A DNA stretch of 64,000 bases from Bacillota bacterium (GTDB lineage: Bacteria > Bacillota > Clostridia > Acetivibrionales > DTU013), in the NCBI GenBank assembly GCA_023409735.1, contig JAEYRB010000035.1:1-64000 (forward strand). The letters run 5' to 3'. Below, in pieces: positions 1 to 9,061 of this stretch. The stretch's first letter is position 1. The number at the start of each line of letters is the position of its first letter. The notes below the pieces were generated by a model, which saw only the letters and a program-made list of their open reading frames with translations, was not told the DNA's origin and ran no database searches. A program made the translations under genes and the position numbers.

Positions 1-81
1 GCCGCCCTGTTGAGTGGTTTGCTGCTGGCCGCCCTGTTGAGTGGTTTGCTGCTGGCCGCCCTGCTGAGTGGTCTGCTGCTG
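1..81. repeat. 27-bp tandem repeat, three units visible
   Basis: Three adjacent 27-bp units (1-27, 28-54, 55-81) lie inside the lipoprotein gene. Units 1 and 2 are identical and unit 3 differs at two positions. Each encodes one Gln/Thr/Gly nonapeptide in frame, so a change in copy number would alter linker length without a frameshift. The array may continue beyond the left edge. Confidence 0.9.
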
Positions 82-324
82 GCCGCCTGCCTCATCGGTA
101 GTGACAGATGGTCCGCCCAAGCTTTTAATGATGTTATCTATCTGTGCTTCTATCTTAAGCAGGTTTTCGGGTAACTTCTCCTTTGTTTTCTCCTGTGTTA
201 AAGATTGAAGCTCTGTCTTTGCCTTTTCTTCGCTTTTTTTGCCACAGGCCGAAAGAAACATTGAAAAAGCTATTATAAACATTAAAGTGAGTAATATTAT
301 TTTGTTGGCTTTGATATTGGTCAT
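1..324 (-). CDS. Repeat-rich lipoprotein, 3' end outside the window
   Basis: This gene runs off the left edge; 108 codons are visible. The start is the ATG at 322-324, preceded on the minus strand by GGAGGT (329-334). The N-terminus is a lipoprotein signal: a lysine-containing head, a hydrophobic stretch and the lipobox LSAC, so the cysteine at about residue 31 would be lipidated and the protein held on the outer face of the membrane. A Lys/Glu-rich segment follows, then a GGQQQTTQQ nonapeptide repeated in tandem up to the edge. The repeat looks like a flexible spacer, as in surface linkers. No enzymatic domain is visible and the function is unknown. Confidence 0.8.
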   Translation of the reverse strand, partial: MTNIKANKIILLTLMFIIAFSMFLSACGKKSEEKAKTELQSLTQEKTKEKLPENLLKIEAQIDNIIKSLGGPSVTTDEAGGQQQTTQQGGQQQTTQQGGQQQTTQQGG

Positions 325-525
325 ACTTACCTCCAAAAGTCTGATGATACTTTTATTATTGTTAATAAGATGAAAAGTAATGCAAAAATTATTTATTTAA
401 ACATGAACATACAAACTATGAACATATTACATGTGGATAAAATTCAATAATTTTTTTATTATATAAATAGTAGTGCTCAATTTAAGCGAAGCACAATAAT
501 TATTACATATATGAGGTTGATGACA

Positions 526-831
526 ATGAATCTAACAGTAAATTTATGGTCTGCTAAAAAGGGTGAGATAAAGCGTTTTCTTGATATGTTCTATGATAAG
601 GAAAGCGGTACGGATGATGGAGCAGGCGAGTGGACACATGTTTATAAGAGACCGCTGGAGGCAGTAGACATAATTAATGCTGTTATGGACAATAAGGACA
701 AATATCAAATAAACCTTTGTATACAAATAGACGAAGGCCAAATGTATCACATTACGTCTGATAACCATAACGAGGTTGTTAGGGACATGTTTAGCTTATT
801 TTATAATGAATGTAATAAACATCTGAACTAA
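526..831 (+). CDS. Small hypothetical protein, 101 aa
   Basis: This is a short acidic protein that I do not recognise. Three in-frame ATGs exist (511, 520, 526). The one at 526 is preferred because the GAGGTT at 513-518 is then correctly spaced as a ribosome binding site. It has no signal peptide or membrane segment, so it is probably cytoplasmic. It begins MNLTVNLWSAKKGEI and is rich in Asp/Asn. It ends 5 bp before the stop of the convergent membrane/aminopropyltransferase gene. A real gene is likely from its RBS, codon use and even composition, but no function can be assigned. Confidence 0.6.
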   Translation: MNLTVNLWSAKKGEIKRFLDMFYDKESGTDDGAGEWTHVYKRPLEAVDIINAVMDNKDKYQINLCIQIDEGQMYHITSDNHNEVVRDMFSLFYNECNKHLN

Positions 832-836
832 TAAGG

Positions 837-2441
837 TTAGCCGGAAATCAACTCGAAGATGCCTTTTATACCATTTTTGGAGTTTGAAAGCTCCTGCTTG
901 AAATACTGGAGACTATCTTCTACAATGTCATTTAGCACCTTCTGACCAAGTAACTCTACCGGAGCTAGATCATCAGTTAATACATATTTTATATCACTTA
1001 CTTCGTTTAGGTTTTTATATACTCTCTCTGCAAGAGGCCTTAGCTGATTATCAGCATTTAAATGTTCAGCATTATCTTTATAATATTCAAGACAATTATT
1101 GTTGTCCGATGAGAAAACTATTGTATTTGTAGTATTAGGTACACTATATTTAAATACAGTGTTCATATTGCTTCTAAGAGTTTGTGTAAGGTAATCAACG
1201 ATTTCGGAGCTTTTTTCAGACCGCATATTTATATTGATCATAATTACACCACCAGGATTAAGATGCTCTTTTACTTCAGAGAAGAATTCTGTAGTTGACA
1301 TGTGGAAGGGAATAGTAATGTCATGATAGGCATCCACCATGATAATGTCATATTTGCCGGCATCAGGTGACGCAAGGAAGGTTCGGCCGTCGTTAACATA
1401 TATGTCAGCCTCTTCCTCTGATAGCTCAAAGTATTTTCTTGAAAGCTTAACTATTTTTTCGTCTATTTCAACTCCGTCGATCCTGCTATTCGGGAAAAAA
1501 TGCTTACACATTTTAGCGAAGGTTCCTGTGCCCATACCAAGAACAAGAACATCCATTTTTTTATCTTCGGTCAAGCCCTCCAGAAAAAAGGGAGACATTA
1601 ATGCGTAATCGTAATAGAGTCCTGAGAGAATCTGATCCTTCTTATATATAGACTGCACTCCGAAGGCTACATTTGTAGATAATATTACTGAGTTGTCGTC
1701 TTCCTTTACCTGAAGGTAATTATAGAGAGACTCGTCCTCTAAGACATCCTTTTCCCAAAAAGCATATGAATTACTGATAGGGGTGAAAAGAAGCACTGCG
1801 GTAAGCAGAGTAGTAATGATACTTTTTACAAAGCCCTTCTTATGTGTTGCAAAATAGTACAGGCAAATCAGGTTTAGCAGTAGTGCAAAAACCAGGAAGG
1901 ATTTATGCGTTCCTATATAAGGTATAGTTAAGAAGGTAGGTATAAATGTACCTATAATGCTTCCGATGGTAGATGCTGCATATATTTCACCTGTTGTCCT
2001 GCCACTGTTCTCCATATCCTTTATGCCAAGCTTGACAAGATAGGGTGAAACCATACCAAGTATAAGCAGAGGAGCGGAGAACACAAGAAGACATGAAAAT
2101 GTCGATCCGGCAACCAGAAGCTGGCCTGGAAGTATCCACATCATTATAACAGCGGACAGAGCAATAACATATTTACCGACAAGGGGAATAACAGCTACCC
2201 AGACTGCTGCAATCCATAGCATGGCAAAAAGCCTGTCCAAATTGTTATGCTTGTCTGCGGATCTGCCACCGAGAACATTGCCTATACTCATTGCTATCAT
2301 TATAAGTCCGATTACGACCGTATATACTATAGAGGATGTCCCAAAATATGGCGCAAGAAGCCTTGTTGCCGACAATTCAACTCCCATCACGGTCATTCCG
2401 CACAAAAATGAAGTTGCATAGATAAAAAGATTCTTTTTCAT
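837..2441 (-). CDS. Membrane protein fused to a spermidine-synthase-like methyltransferase-fold domain
   Basis: This is a 534-residue fusion. Roughly the first 220 residues form a multi-spanning membrane region (many hydrophobic segments, starting FIYATSFLCGMTVMG). The C-terminal half has the Rossmann fold of spermidine/spermine synthases: a nucleotide-binding glycine motif VLGMGTGTFAK near residue 300, an acidic residue at the end of the next strand (VEIDEKIV), NDGRTFL, and DAYHD near residue 370 at the active-site position. Proteins of this layout are usually annotated fused MFS/spermidine synthase; whether they make polyamines is not established. It looks monocistronic and convergent with the small gene before it. 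The fold is clear; the substrate is not. Confidence 0.8.
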   Translation of the reverse strand: MKKNLFIYATSFLCGMTVMGVELSATRLLAPYFGTSSIVYTVVIGLIMIAMSIGNVLGGRSADKHNNLDRLFAMLWIAAVWVAVIPLVGKYVIALSAVIMMWILPGQLLVAGSTFSCLLVFSAPLLILGMVSPYLVKLGIKDMENSGRTTGEIYAASTIGSIIGTFIPTFLTIPYIGTHKSFLVFALLLNLICLYYFATHKKGFVKSIITTLLTAVLLFTPISNSYAFWEKDVLEDESLYNYLQVKEDDNSVILSTNVAFGVQSIYKKDQILSGLYYDYALMSPFFLEGLTEDKKMDVLVLGMGTGTFAKMCKHFFPNSRIDGVEIDEKIVKLSRKYFELSEEEADIYVNDGRTFLASPDAGKYDIIMVDAYHDITIPFHMSTTEFFSEVKEHLNPGGVIMININMRSEKSSEIVDYLTQTLRSNMNTVFKYSVPNTTNTIVFSSDNNNCLEYYKDNAEHLNADNQLRPLAERVYKNLNEVSDIKYVLTDDLAPVELLGQKVLNDIVEDSLQYFKQELSNSKNGIKGIFELISG

Positions 2442-2958
2442 CTGAAGCCTAAACCCCCTTAATCAAATAAATCAGTAATTAATAGTTTATAACAAACTGT
2501 GTCTAATGTGAAGTAGTATTATACTTAGGGCATTTGTAATGACTAAGCTTTATATAATTTAAAGTTTATATATCGCATTCGAGGTTTCAGCAGCACGAGC
2601 AGCGACGTTACAATTCGTAAGCTGTCCATTTTATAGAGTACATTTTAGATTTATTCTGCAAAAATTCAACCTCGGAATATCTTTTTAAAATTATAGGGTA
2701 GTTTTGTGCTAAATTTCAACTTTTTTGCTTTTGCTAATTTACACCATTATACGGAAATTACTCTGAATGAAATGCGAGTGTACGTTTTTGCCACGATGTG
2801 AAAAGTTAATCGGCTTTAAATCGATTTACCTATATGATATTATTGTGTTGTATTTAAAAGCCGCAGATAATAGTGTAGAATAGCTAATTGGAGAATTTAA
2901 AAGTGTAAGGCAGCTTATAAAAAATGCTGCCAACCACAATTTATTATTGGAGCTAATT
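2442..2958. other. Intergenic region upstream of gatC, 517 bp
   Basis: This AT-rich gap lies between two divergently transcribed genes and should hold both promoters. I found no ORF with a ribosome binding site, no consensus -35/-10 pair, no tRNA and no T-box core motif. The only structure seen is a pair of short similar strings (AAATTCAAC / AAATTTCAAC). Confidence 0.4.
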
Positions 2959-3246
2959 ATGAAAATAGATAATGAAACGGCCGAATATGTAGCAAAGCTT
3001 GCCAAGCTTGATATATCCCCGAATGAAATGAAACAGCTAAGAGAGGAAATGGAGAAAATGCTACTCATCATGGATAAATTAAATGAGCTGGATACTGGGG
3101 ATGAAAGGCCTATGGAACATGCTGTGTCAAAGAATAATGTACTGAGAGAAGATTCAGTTGTTCAGTCGTTTGAACGCGATGTTCTTCTTAACTGTTCGCC
3201 TATCAGCGAAAAAGGATGCTATAAAGCTCCTAAAATTATAGAATAA
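2959..3246 (+). CDS. gatC: Aspartyl/glutamyl-tRNA amidotransferase subunit C
   Basis: GatC is the small subunit of the GatCAB complex, which converts mischarged Glu-tRNAGln (and Asp-tRNAAsn) to Gln-tRNAGln/Asn-tRNAAsn. At 95 residues it has the normal family length. It starts MKIDNETAEYVAKLAKLDI, the typical opening in which two N-terminal helices pack on GatA, and ends with the usual extended tail wrapping GatA and GatB. The ATG at 2959 is chosen over an upstream in-frame TTG at 2947 because TTGGAG just before it supplies the ribosome binding site. It is first in the gatC-gatA-gatB run, with gatA following after 22 bp. Confidence 0.95.
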   Translation: MKIDNETAEYVAKLAKLDISPNEMKQLREEMEKMLLIMDKLNELDTGDERPMEHAVSKNNVLREDSVVQSFERDVLLNCSPISEKGCYKAPKIIE

Positions 3247-3268
3247 TAGACTTCCGGAGGTGAAAACA

Positions 3269-4738
3269 GTGAAGCTTTATGAAATGACGGCACATGAAAC
3301 GGCAAGTCTGTTAAGAAACGGTGAAATAGGTGTTGTGGAGCTGACAAAGGCTTATCTTGAAAGAATAGATCAGGTTGAAAATATGCTAGGCAGCTATATA
3401 ACTATAACTTCAGAAATCGCGCTTAAGCAGGCTGAAAAGCTGCAGCCTCTGTTCACTGAGAAACGTGAGCTTCCGCCTTTGGCGGGAATACCTGCTGCAA
3501 TAAAGGATAACATATGCACAAAGGGCATACATACAACCTGTGCCTCAAAAATGCTGAGAAATTTTATTCCTCCATATGATTCAACCATTGCAGAAAAGCT
3601 GGCAAAAAATAAAGTGCTGCTGTTGGGAAAACTGAATATGGATGAATTTGCTATGGGCGGCTCTACGGAAACATCTTCATTTAAAAAGACAAAGAATCCA
3701 TGGAATACCCAGAGGGTGCCGGGGGGCTCAAGTGGAGGTGCTGCTGCTGCAGTAGCAGCAGGAGAGGCTACATTTGCACTTGGGTCGGATACCGGAGGCT
3801 CAGTTCGTCAACCTGCCGCTTTTTGCGGTGTGGTGGGAATGAGGCCTACTTATGGTTCTATTTCACGTTATGGACTTACAGCATTTGCTTCATCACTGGA
3901 CCAGGTGGGACCTATAACAAAGGATGTTACTGATTTAGCGCTTGTTTTAAACACCATATGCGGACAAGATCCTAAGGATTCGACATCCGCTGCTGTATAC
4001 CATCCTGATTTTACTACATCGCTAATAAACGATGTAAAAGGCATGAAGATAGGAATACCAAAGCAATATATCGGAGAGAGCATAGTTGGCACTGATGAGG
4101 AGGTAAAAAGAGCTGTTCTGGCAGCAGCTCAGCTTTACGGCAGCCTTGGGGCCAAGTGCGAGGAGTGCTCCTTGCCCCTTACTGATTATGCGGTACCGGT
4201 TTATCATATTATTTCATCGGCAGAGGCAAGCTCGAATCTGGCAAGGTATGATGGTATTAAATATGGTTATAGAGCAGATGAATATAATGGACTGTCCGAT
4301 ATGTACAGAAGAACCAGAAGTGAAGGCTTTGGCTCAGAGGTAAAGCGAAGGATAATGCTAGGTACATTTGTGCTAAGCTCAGGCTACTATGACGCATACT
4401 ATAAGAAGGCACTTAAGGTGCGTACTATGATTAAAAAGAGCTTTGATGAGATGTTTGAAAAATATGATGTACTTATTGCCCCAACTACGCCAACAACGGC
4501 TTACAAACTTGGGGAGAAAGCAAATAATCCCATAGCTATGTCATATGGCGACATTTATACTGTTTCAGCGAGTATTGCTGGAATCCCTGCAATGTCTATA
4601 CCATGCGGCTTTGACAGCGAAGGTATGCCTATTGGCATGCAGCTGATGGGAAAGGCATTTGCTGAGAGTATGCTAATAAGAGCAGGTTACACTTTTGAGC
4701 AGAATACTAGGTTCCATGTCAAGCGGCCTGTACTATAA
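3269..4738 (+). CDS. gatA: Aspartyl/glutamyl-tRNA amidotransferase subunit A
   Basis: GatA is the glutaminase/amidase subunit of GatCAB: it releases ammonia from glutamine for transamidation of tRNA-bound glutamate. The amidase signature GGSSGGAAAAV is present and the catalytic Ser-cisSer-Lys triad is intact at K79, S154 and S178, the positions known for this family. The start is the GTG at 3269, eight bases after GGAGG at 3256-3260; an upstream in-frame GTG at 3260 would overlap that RBS. The product is 489 residues, normal for GatA. It lies 22 bp downstream of gatC and 224 bp upstream of gatB, a wider gap than usual because of the tandem repeat there. Confidence 0.97.
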   Translation: MKLYEMTAHETASLLRNGEIGVVELTKAYLERIDQVENMLGSYITITSEIALKQAEKLQPLFTEKRELPPLAGIPAAIKDNICTKGIHTTCASKMLRNFIPPYDSTIAEKLAKNKVLLLGKLNMDEFAMGGSTETSSFKKTKNPWNTQRVPGGSSGGAAAAVAAGEATFALGSDTGGSVRQPAAFCGVVGMRPTYGSISRYGLTAFASSLDQVGPITKDVTDLALVLNTICGQDPKDSTSAAVYHPDFTTSLINDVKGMKIGIPKQYIGESIVGTDEEVKRAVLAAAQLYGSLGAKCEECSLPLTDYAVPVYHIISSAEASSNLARYDGIKYGYRADEYNGLSDMYRRTRSEGFGSEVKRRIMLGTFVLSSGYYDAYYKKALKVRTMIKKSFDEMFEKYDVLIAPTTPTTAYKLGEKANNPIAMSYGDIYTVSASIAGIPAMSIPCGFDSEGMPIGMQLMGKAFAESMLIRAGYTFEQNTRFHVKRPVL

Positions 4739-4825
4739 TCCATCGGCTAATAGGCGAGATTAACGTAAGCATAGTGCTTGCTGTTTACCCATTTAGTCCA
4801 TATATTGTATATTAAAAGGGAAATG

Positions 4826-4950
4826 GTGCATACGCACTCAACATACTTATTGTATGTTGTAAAGGAAATTCGTGCATACGCACTCAACATACTTATTGTA
4901 TGTTGTAAAGGAAATTCGTGCATACGCACTCAACATACTTATTGTATGTT
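4826..4950 (+). repeat. 46-bp tandem repeat (2.7 copies) in the gatB leader
   Basis: Copies start at 4826, 4872 and 4918 with a 46-bp period. The third is cut short where it meets the gatB ribosome binding site. Each unit holds two inverted repeats: GTGC-ATAC-GCAC, then AACATAC-TTATT-GTATGTT (7-bp perfect stem, 5-base loop). The last GTATGTT arm ends directly before the AGGAG of gatB. The units are essentially identical, so the array is either recently amplified or kept uniform. It could act as an RNA leader structure or a multi-site operator; nothing in it codes convincingly. Confidence 0.9.
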
Positions 4951-4962
4951 ATAGGAGATATT

Positions 4963-6399
4963 ATGGAATATGAGATCATAATAGGAATTGAAATTCATGC
5001 AGAGCTGGCTACAGAATCTAAAATTTTTTGCGGTTGCGCCACGGCGTTTGGAGCCGAGCCTAACACACAGTGCTGCCCTATTTGCTTGGGCATGCCGGGT
5101 ACGCTTCCGGTGCTTAATAAAAAGGCAGTGGAATATGCCGTTAAGGCTGGACTTGCGATGAACTGCGAAATATCACGCTTCAGTAAGCAGGATAGAAAGA
5201 ATTACTTTTATCCAGACCTGCCAAAAGCATATCAAATTTCACAGTATGATCTGCCACTATGCCAAAACGGCCAGGTAGAGATCCATCAGGGAGAAATTAG
5301 TAAAACCATAAGTATAACGCGGATACATATTGAGGAGGACGCAGGAAAGCTATTACATGGCGCAAGTGAGGCATCTACTCTTATTGATTACAATAGATGC
5401 GGTGTTCCGCTAATAGAAATAGTTTCAGAACCTGATATGCGCTCCCCTGAGGAGGCGAAGGCTTTTGTGGAAGCGGTTAAGGATATTCTCAAGTATCTGG
5501 AAGTATCGGATTGCAAAATGCAGGAGGGATCACTTCGCGCTGATATAAACCTTTCTGTAAGACCGATTGGAAGTACCGTGCTTGGAACAAGAACGGAAAT
5601 GAAAAATCTTAACTCCTTCAGGGCTATCCAGAGAGCATCAGAATATGAAGCTAGTCGACAGATAAGTATACTGGAAAACGGTGGAACAGTGGAACAAGAA
5701 ACGAGACGCTGGGATGACACCACCGGCGTTAGCCATACAATGAGAAGCAAGGAAGACGCTAAGGATTATAGATATTTTCCTGAACCGGATCTGGTACCGA
5801 TCATAATAAGCAACGAATGGCTGGAGGAGATCAAAGCGTCTCTTCCCGAACTGCCCGACGCTAGAAGGAGAAGGTATATAAAGGAGTATGGACTTCCGGA
5901 GCATGATGCGTGGCTTATTACATCAGCAAGGGAGCTGTCGGATTTTTTTGAGGCTGCCATTAAAACAACATCAAACATAAAGGCAGTCAGCAACTGGATT
6001 ATGGGTGACATAATGAGACTACTCAATGAGAAACAACTGGGAATAGGTGAAATACCTTTCCCGGGAGAATATCTCGCAAGCCTTGTTGAGCTTATAGATA
6101 AGGGGATTATTAATAATACAACAGCAAAAAAGGTTTTAGAAGAAATGTTCACATCCGGGAAGGTTCCTCAGAAAATTGTAAAAGAGAATAAGCTTGAACA
6201 GGTCGATGATGCACAGGCAATTGAATTGGCTGTCCAAAAGGTGCTGTCGGCAAATACCAAGACTATTACTGATTACAAAAACGGTAAAGAGAAGGTACTA
6301 GGTTACCTTGTAGGACAGGTTATGAGGGAGATGGATGGAAGAGCGAACCCTCAGAGTATGAAAAGTCTTTTGAAGCAAAAAATTGATTTCAAAAATTGA
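4963..6399 (+). CDS. gatB: Aspartyl/glutamyl-tRNA amidotransferase subunit B
   Basis: GatB binds the mischarged tRNA, activates the glutamyl/aspartyl side chain by phosphorylation and receives ammonia from GatA. The 478-residue product has the expected length. It starts MEYEIIIGIEIHAELATESKI and contains the Cys-rich zinc site CGCATAF...CCPICLGMPG, the core RKNYFYPDLPKAYQISQYD and HIEEDAGKL, and a C-terminal helical/YqeY-like tail that contacts tRNA. ATG 4963 is chosen because TAGGAGA sits just upstream; a longer reading from 4918 would run through the tandem repeat. A short duplication (ATTGATTTCAAAA) spans the stop codon. Confidence 0.97.
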   Translation: MEYEIIIGIEIHAELATESKIFCGCATAFGAEPNTQCCPICLGMPGTLPVLNKKAVEYAVKAGLAMNCEISRFSKQDRKNYFYPDLPKAYQISQYDLPLCQNGQVEIHQGEISKTISITRIHIEEDAGKLLHGASEASTLIDYNRCGVPLIEIVSEPDMRSPEEAKAFVEAVKDILKYLEVSDCKMQEGSLRADINLSVRPIGSTVLGTRTEMKNLNSFRAIQRASEYEASRQISILENGGTVEQETRRWDDTTGVSHTMRSKEDAKDYRYFPEPDLVPIIISNEWLEEIKASLPELPDARRRRYIKEYGLPEHDAWLITSARELSDFFEAAIKTTSNIKAVSNWIMGDIMRLLNEKQLGIGEIPFPGEYLASLVELIDKGIINNTTAKKVLEEMFTSGKVPQKIVKENKLEQVDDAQAIELAVQKVLSANTKTITDYKNGKEKVLGYLVGQVMREMDGRANPQSMKSLLKQKIDFKN

Positions 6400-6427
6400 T
6401 TTCAAAAATTCATTTTTAACATCTTGC

Positions 6428-6456
6428 TTGTATACAATAAACGTTTTGTATATAAT
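6428..6456 (+). promoter_or_regulatory. Candidate sigma-A promoter for pta
   Basis: The -10 hexamer TATAAT at 6451-6456 is perfect. A weak -35 (TTGTAT, 6428-6433) lies 17 bp upstream. This would give a roughly 120-base leader before pta. Confidence 0.5.
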
Positions 6457-6584
6457 AGATTGTGCTGAAAGACTTACCAGCATCAGAGCTTGAATAAGTA
6501 TATAAAAAATGCTGAGTATAGAATTATTAATCTGGAAAGAATGAATACACTTGTCCAGATTTTATAAATGAAAGGGGATTAGCA

Positions 6585-7577
6585 ATGAATTTTCTAGAAT
6601 CTATCAGTGAACGCGCAAAAAAGGACATAAAAACCATTGTGTTGCCGGAAAGCGAAGACATAAGGACAATAAAAGCTGCTGCTATTGTTCAGGAAAAGGG
6701 ATTGGCACGTATTGTAGTTGTGGGAAAGGAAAATGAAGTACAAAAGCTTGCAGGCTCTTTGGATATTTCTAAGGTGCAGATAGTTGATCCTGAAACATCA
6801 CCTAAATATGATGATTATGTCAACACATTTTATGAGTTAAGAAAAGCAAAAGGCATGACGCTTGAAAAAGCTCGTGAGATAATGAAGGACGAAACTTATT
6901 GGGGAGTCATGATGGTTAAAATGGGAGATGCCGACGGAATGGTATCCGGTGCATGTCACTCCACAGCAAACACATTAAGACCCGCGCTTCAGATATTGAA
7001 AACAGCTCCGGGGACAAAGCTTGTATCATCTTTCTTTGTAATGGTTGTTCCCGATTGTGAATATGGGAACAATGGAACCTTTGTATTTTCCGACTGCGGT
7101 CTTGTAGAAAATCCAACTGCTGATGAGCTGTCAGAGATAGCTATTGCATCATCAAAATCCTACAAGAACCTTGTTGGTGGAGAGCCAATGGTTGCAATGC
7201 TTTCATATTCGAGCTACGGAAGTGCCAAGAGCGAGCTTACGGAAAAGGTTGTAGAGGCAACAAGACTTGCAAAGGAAAAGGCTCCTGAGCTTGTGCTCGA
7301 TGGTGAGCTTCAGGCTGACGCATCAATCATTCCTTCAGTAGGCGCGTCAAAAGCTAAGGGCAGTCCTGTGGCTGGCAAAGCAAATGTACTTGTATTCCCT
7401 GACTTAAATTGTGGAAACATTTCATATAAGCTTGTTCAAAGACTTGCAAAGGCTGAGGCATACGGACCTATTACACAGGGCATAGCTAAGCCTGTTAACG
7501 ACCTCTCAAGAGGCTGCAGTGCAGAAGATATCGTTGGTGTCATAGCCATAACAGCAGTACAGGCTCAGCAGCAATAA
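6585..7577 (+). CDS. pta: Phosphate acetyltransferase
   Basis: Pta interconverts acetyl-CoA and acetyl phosphate in the cytoplasm, the first step of fermentative acetate formation. At 330 residues this is the short single-domain form usual in Firmicutes, without the N-terminal regulatory domain of enteric Pta. Family motifs are present: VLPESEDIRTIKAA near the N-terminus, GDADGMVSGACHSTANT in the middle, and VFPDLNCGNISYKLVQR with PITQGIAKPVNDLSRG near the C-terminus. GAAAGGGG precedes the ATG. ackA follows after 113 bp in the same direction, so the two probably form the acetate ATP-generating operon. Confidence 0.97.
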   Translation: MNFLESISERAKKDIKTIVLPESEDIRTIKAAAIVQEKGLARIVVVGKENEVQKLAGSLDISKVQIVDPETSPKYDDYVNTFYELRKAKGMTLEKAREIMKDETYWGVMMVKMGDADGMVSGACHSTANTLRPALQILKTAPGTKLVSSFFVMVVPDCEYGNNGTFVFSDCGLVENPTADELSEIAIASSKSYKNLVGGEPMVAMLSYSSYGSAKSELTEKVVEATRLAKEKAPELVLDGELQADASIIPSVGASKAKGSPVAGKANVLVFPDLNCGNISYKLVQRLAKAEAYGPITQGIAKPVNDLSRGCSAEDIVGVIAITAVQAQQQ

Positions 7578-7690
7578 GCTTTACAGCTGCAATTAATATA
7601 TCGGAATGCACTAGAATAGCAGAAAATAAACATTACTCTATCAAAACATAATATAAAGATAGTGTAAGCAGAATATGAAGGAGAAAAGAA

Positions 7691-8887
7691 ATGAAAATAC
7701 TTGTTGTTAATGCCGGAAGCTCTTCATTGAAATTCCAACTTCTGAATATGGAAGACAGCAGAGTTCTGGTAAAGGGTATATGCGACAGGATAGGTATTGA
7801 TGGATCAGTTATTGAGTATCAGGTGCCTGGAAAAGAAAAGATCGTAATGAAGAAGGAAATGAAAAAGCATAAGGACGCAATATCATATGTATTGCAGGCA
7901 CTTGTTGATAAGGAGATAGGTGTTATTGAATCAGTTTCCGAGATTTCCGGCGTTGGTCACAGAGTGCTCCATGGCGGTGAAAAATTTCATGATCCTGTAT
8001 TAATAGATGAGAAGGTTATGGATGCTGTAAGAGAGTGTATACCTCTTGGACCATTGCATAATCCTGCGAATATTATGGGCATTGAGGGCTGTGAGGCTGA
8101 AATGCCTGGAGTACCTATGGTTGCAGTGTTTGATACCGGCTTCCATCAGACTATGCCTAAATATGCTTATATGTATGCAATACCATACGAAGCATATGAA
8201 AAATATTCAATAAGAAAATACGGCTTCCATGGGACATCACATAAATATGTTACACAGAGAGCTGCTGATCTTCTTGGCAAGCCTATCGAAGAACTGAAGC
8301 TAATTTCTTGCCACCTTGGAAATGGTGCAAGTATATGCGCTGTTAATGGAGGTAAGTGTGTAGATACAAGCATGGGCCTGACTCCGCTGGATGGACTTGA
8401 GATGGGTACAAGATGCGGAACTATAGATCCCGCAGTAGCAACCTTCCTCATGCAGAAGGAAGGAATGACTGCAGCTGAAATGGATAATTATCTTAATAAG
8501 AAGTCAGGTTTGCTGGGTGTATCAGGTGTAAGCAACGATATGAGAGATTGTCAGGCTGCTGCAAATTCCGGAAACGAGAGAGCAAAGCTTGCCCTTGATA
8601 TATTTGTATATAGGGTAAAGAGCTTCATCGGTTCATATATGGCGGCTATGAACGGTGCTGACGCAATCATATTTACAGGCGGAATTGGTGAAAATGATGG
8701 TAAAATAAGACTGAGATCGCTTGAAGGCATGGATTTCTTTGGTATTGCAGTAGATAGCGAAAAGAATACTATAAGGGGCAAGGAAGTTGATATTTCAGCT
8801 CCAGGTGCGAAGGTCAAAACATTAATAATACCGACAAACGAGGAGTTGGCAATAGCTCGCGAAACATTAAAGCTCATATCCAAATAG
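7691..8887 (+). CDS. ackA: Acetate kinase
   Basis: AckA transfers the phosphate of acetyl phosphate to ADP, giving ATP and acetate. The product has 398 residues, the normal length. Hallmarks of the acetokinase/actin-like fold are visible: NAGSSSLKF at the N-terminus, VFDTGFHQTMP, KYGFHGTSHKYV (catalytic region), CHLGNGASI, MGLTPLDGLEMGTRCG, and FTGGIGEND near the C-terminus. GAAGGAGA precedes the ATG. It follows pta and completes the substrate-level phosphorylation pathway. No strong terminator is seen downstream; a new promoter begins near 9002. Confidence 0.98.
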   Translation: MKILVVNAGSSSLKFQLLNMEDSRVLVKGICDRIGIDGSVIEYQVPGKEKIVMKKEMKKHKDAISYVLQALVDKEIGVIESVSEISGVGHRVLHGGEKFHDPVLIDEKVMDAVRECIPLGPLHNPANIMGIEGCEAEMPGVPMVAVFDTGFHQTMPKYAYMYAIPYEAYEKYSIRKYGFHGTSHKYVTQRAADLLGKPIEELKLISCHLGNGASICAVNGGKCVDTSMGLTPLDGLEMGTRCGTIDPAVATFLMQKEGMTAAEMDNYLNKKSGLLGVSGVSNDMRDCQAAANSGNERAKLALDIFVYRVKSFIGSYMAAMNGADAIIFTGGIGENDGKIRLRSLEGMDFFGIAVDSEKNTIRGKEVDISAPGAKVKTLIIPTNEELAIARETLKLISK

Positions 8888-9001
8888 ATAAAAGCTTAAA
8901 CAATAATACTTTTACACCAGAATATGGCATAAAACGAAAAATTTCAAAAGTGGCTGCAAATGGCTGGCTGCAAATGGTGCTATGCGATAAAACAAATTGC
9001 C

Positions 9002-9030
9002 TTGACAATACTGGCATTAGTTAGTATAAT
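9002..9030 (+). promoter_or_regulatory. Consensus sigma-A promoter for the DUF177-rpmF pair
   Basis: TTGACA (9002-9007) and TATAAT (9025-9030) are both perfect and are separated by 17 bp, which predicts strong vegetative transcription starting near 9037 and a short leader to the ATG at 9062. A 13-bp direct repeat (8951-8963 and 8965-8977) lies just upstream. Confidence 0.9.
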
Positions 9031-9061
9031 ATCATTTGTCGCGGATTAAGGGGTATCATTT

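Noticed and set aside
2442..2958. T-box or riboswitch in the gatC leader
   Set aside because: No T-box core sequence or terminator/antiterminator pair was found.
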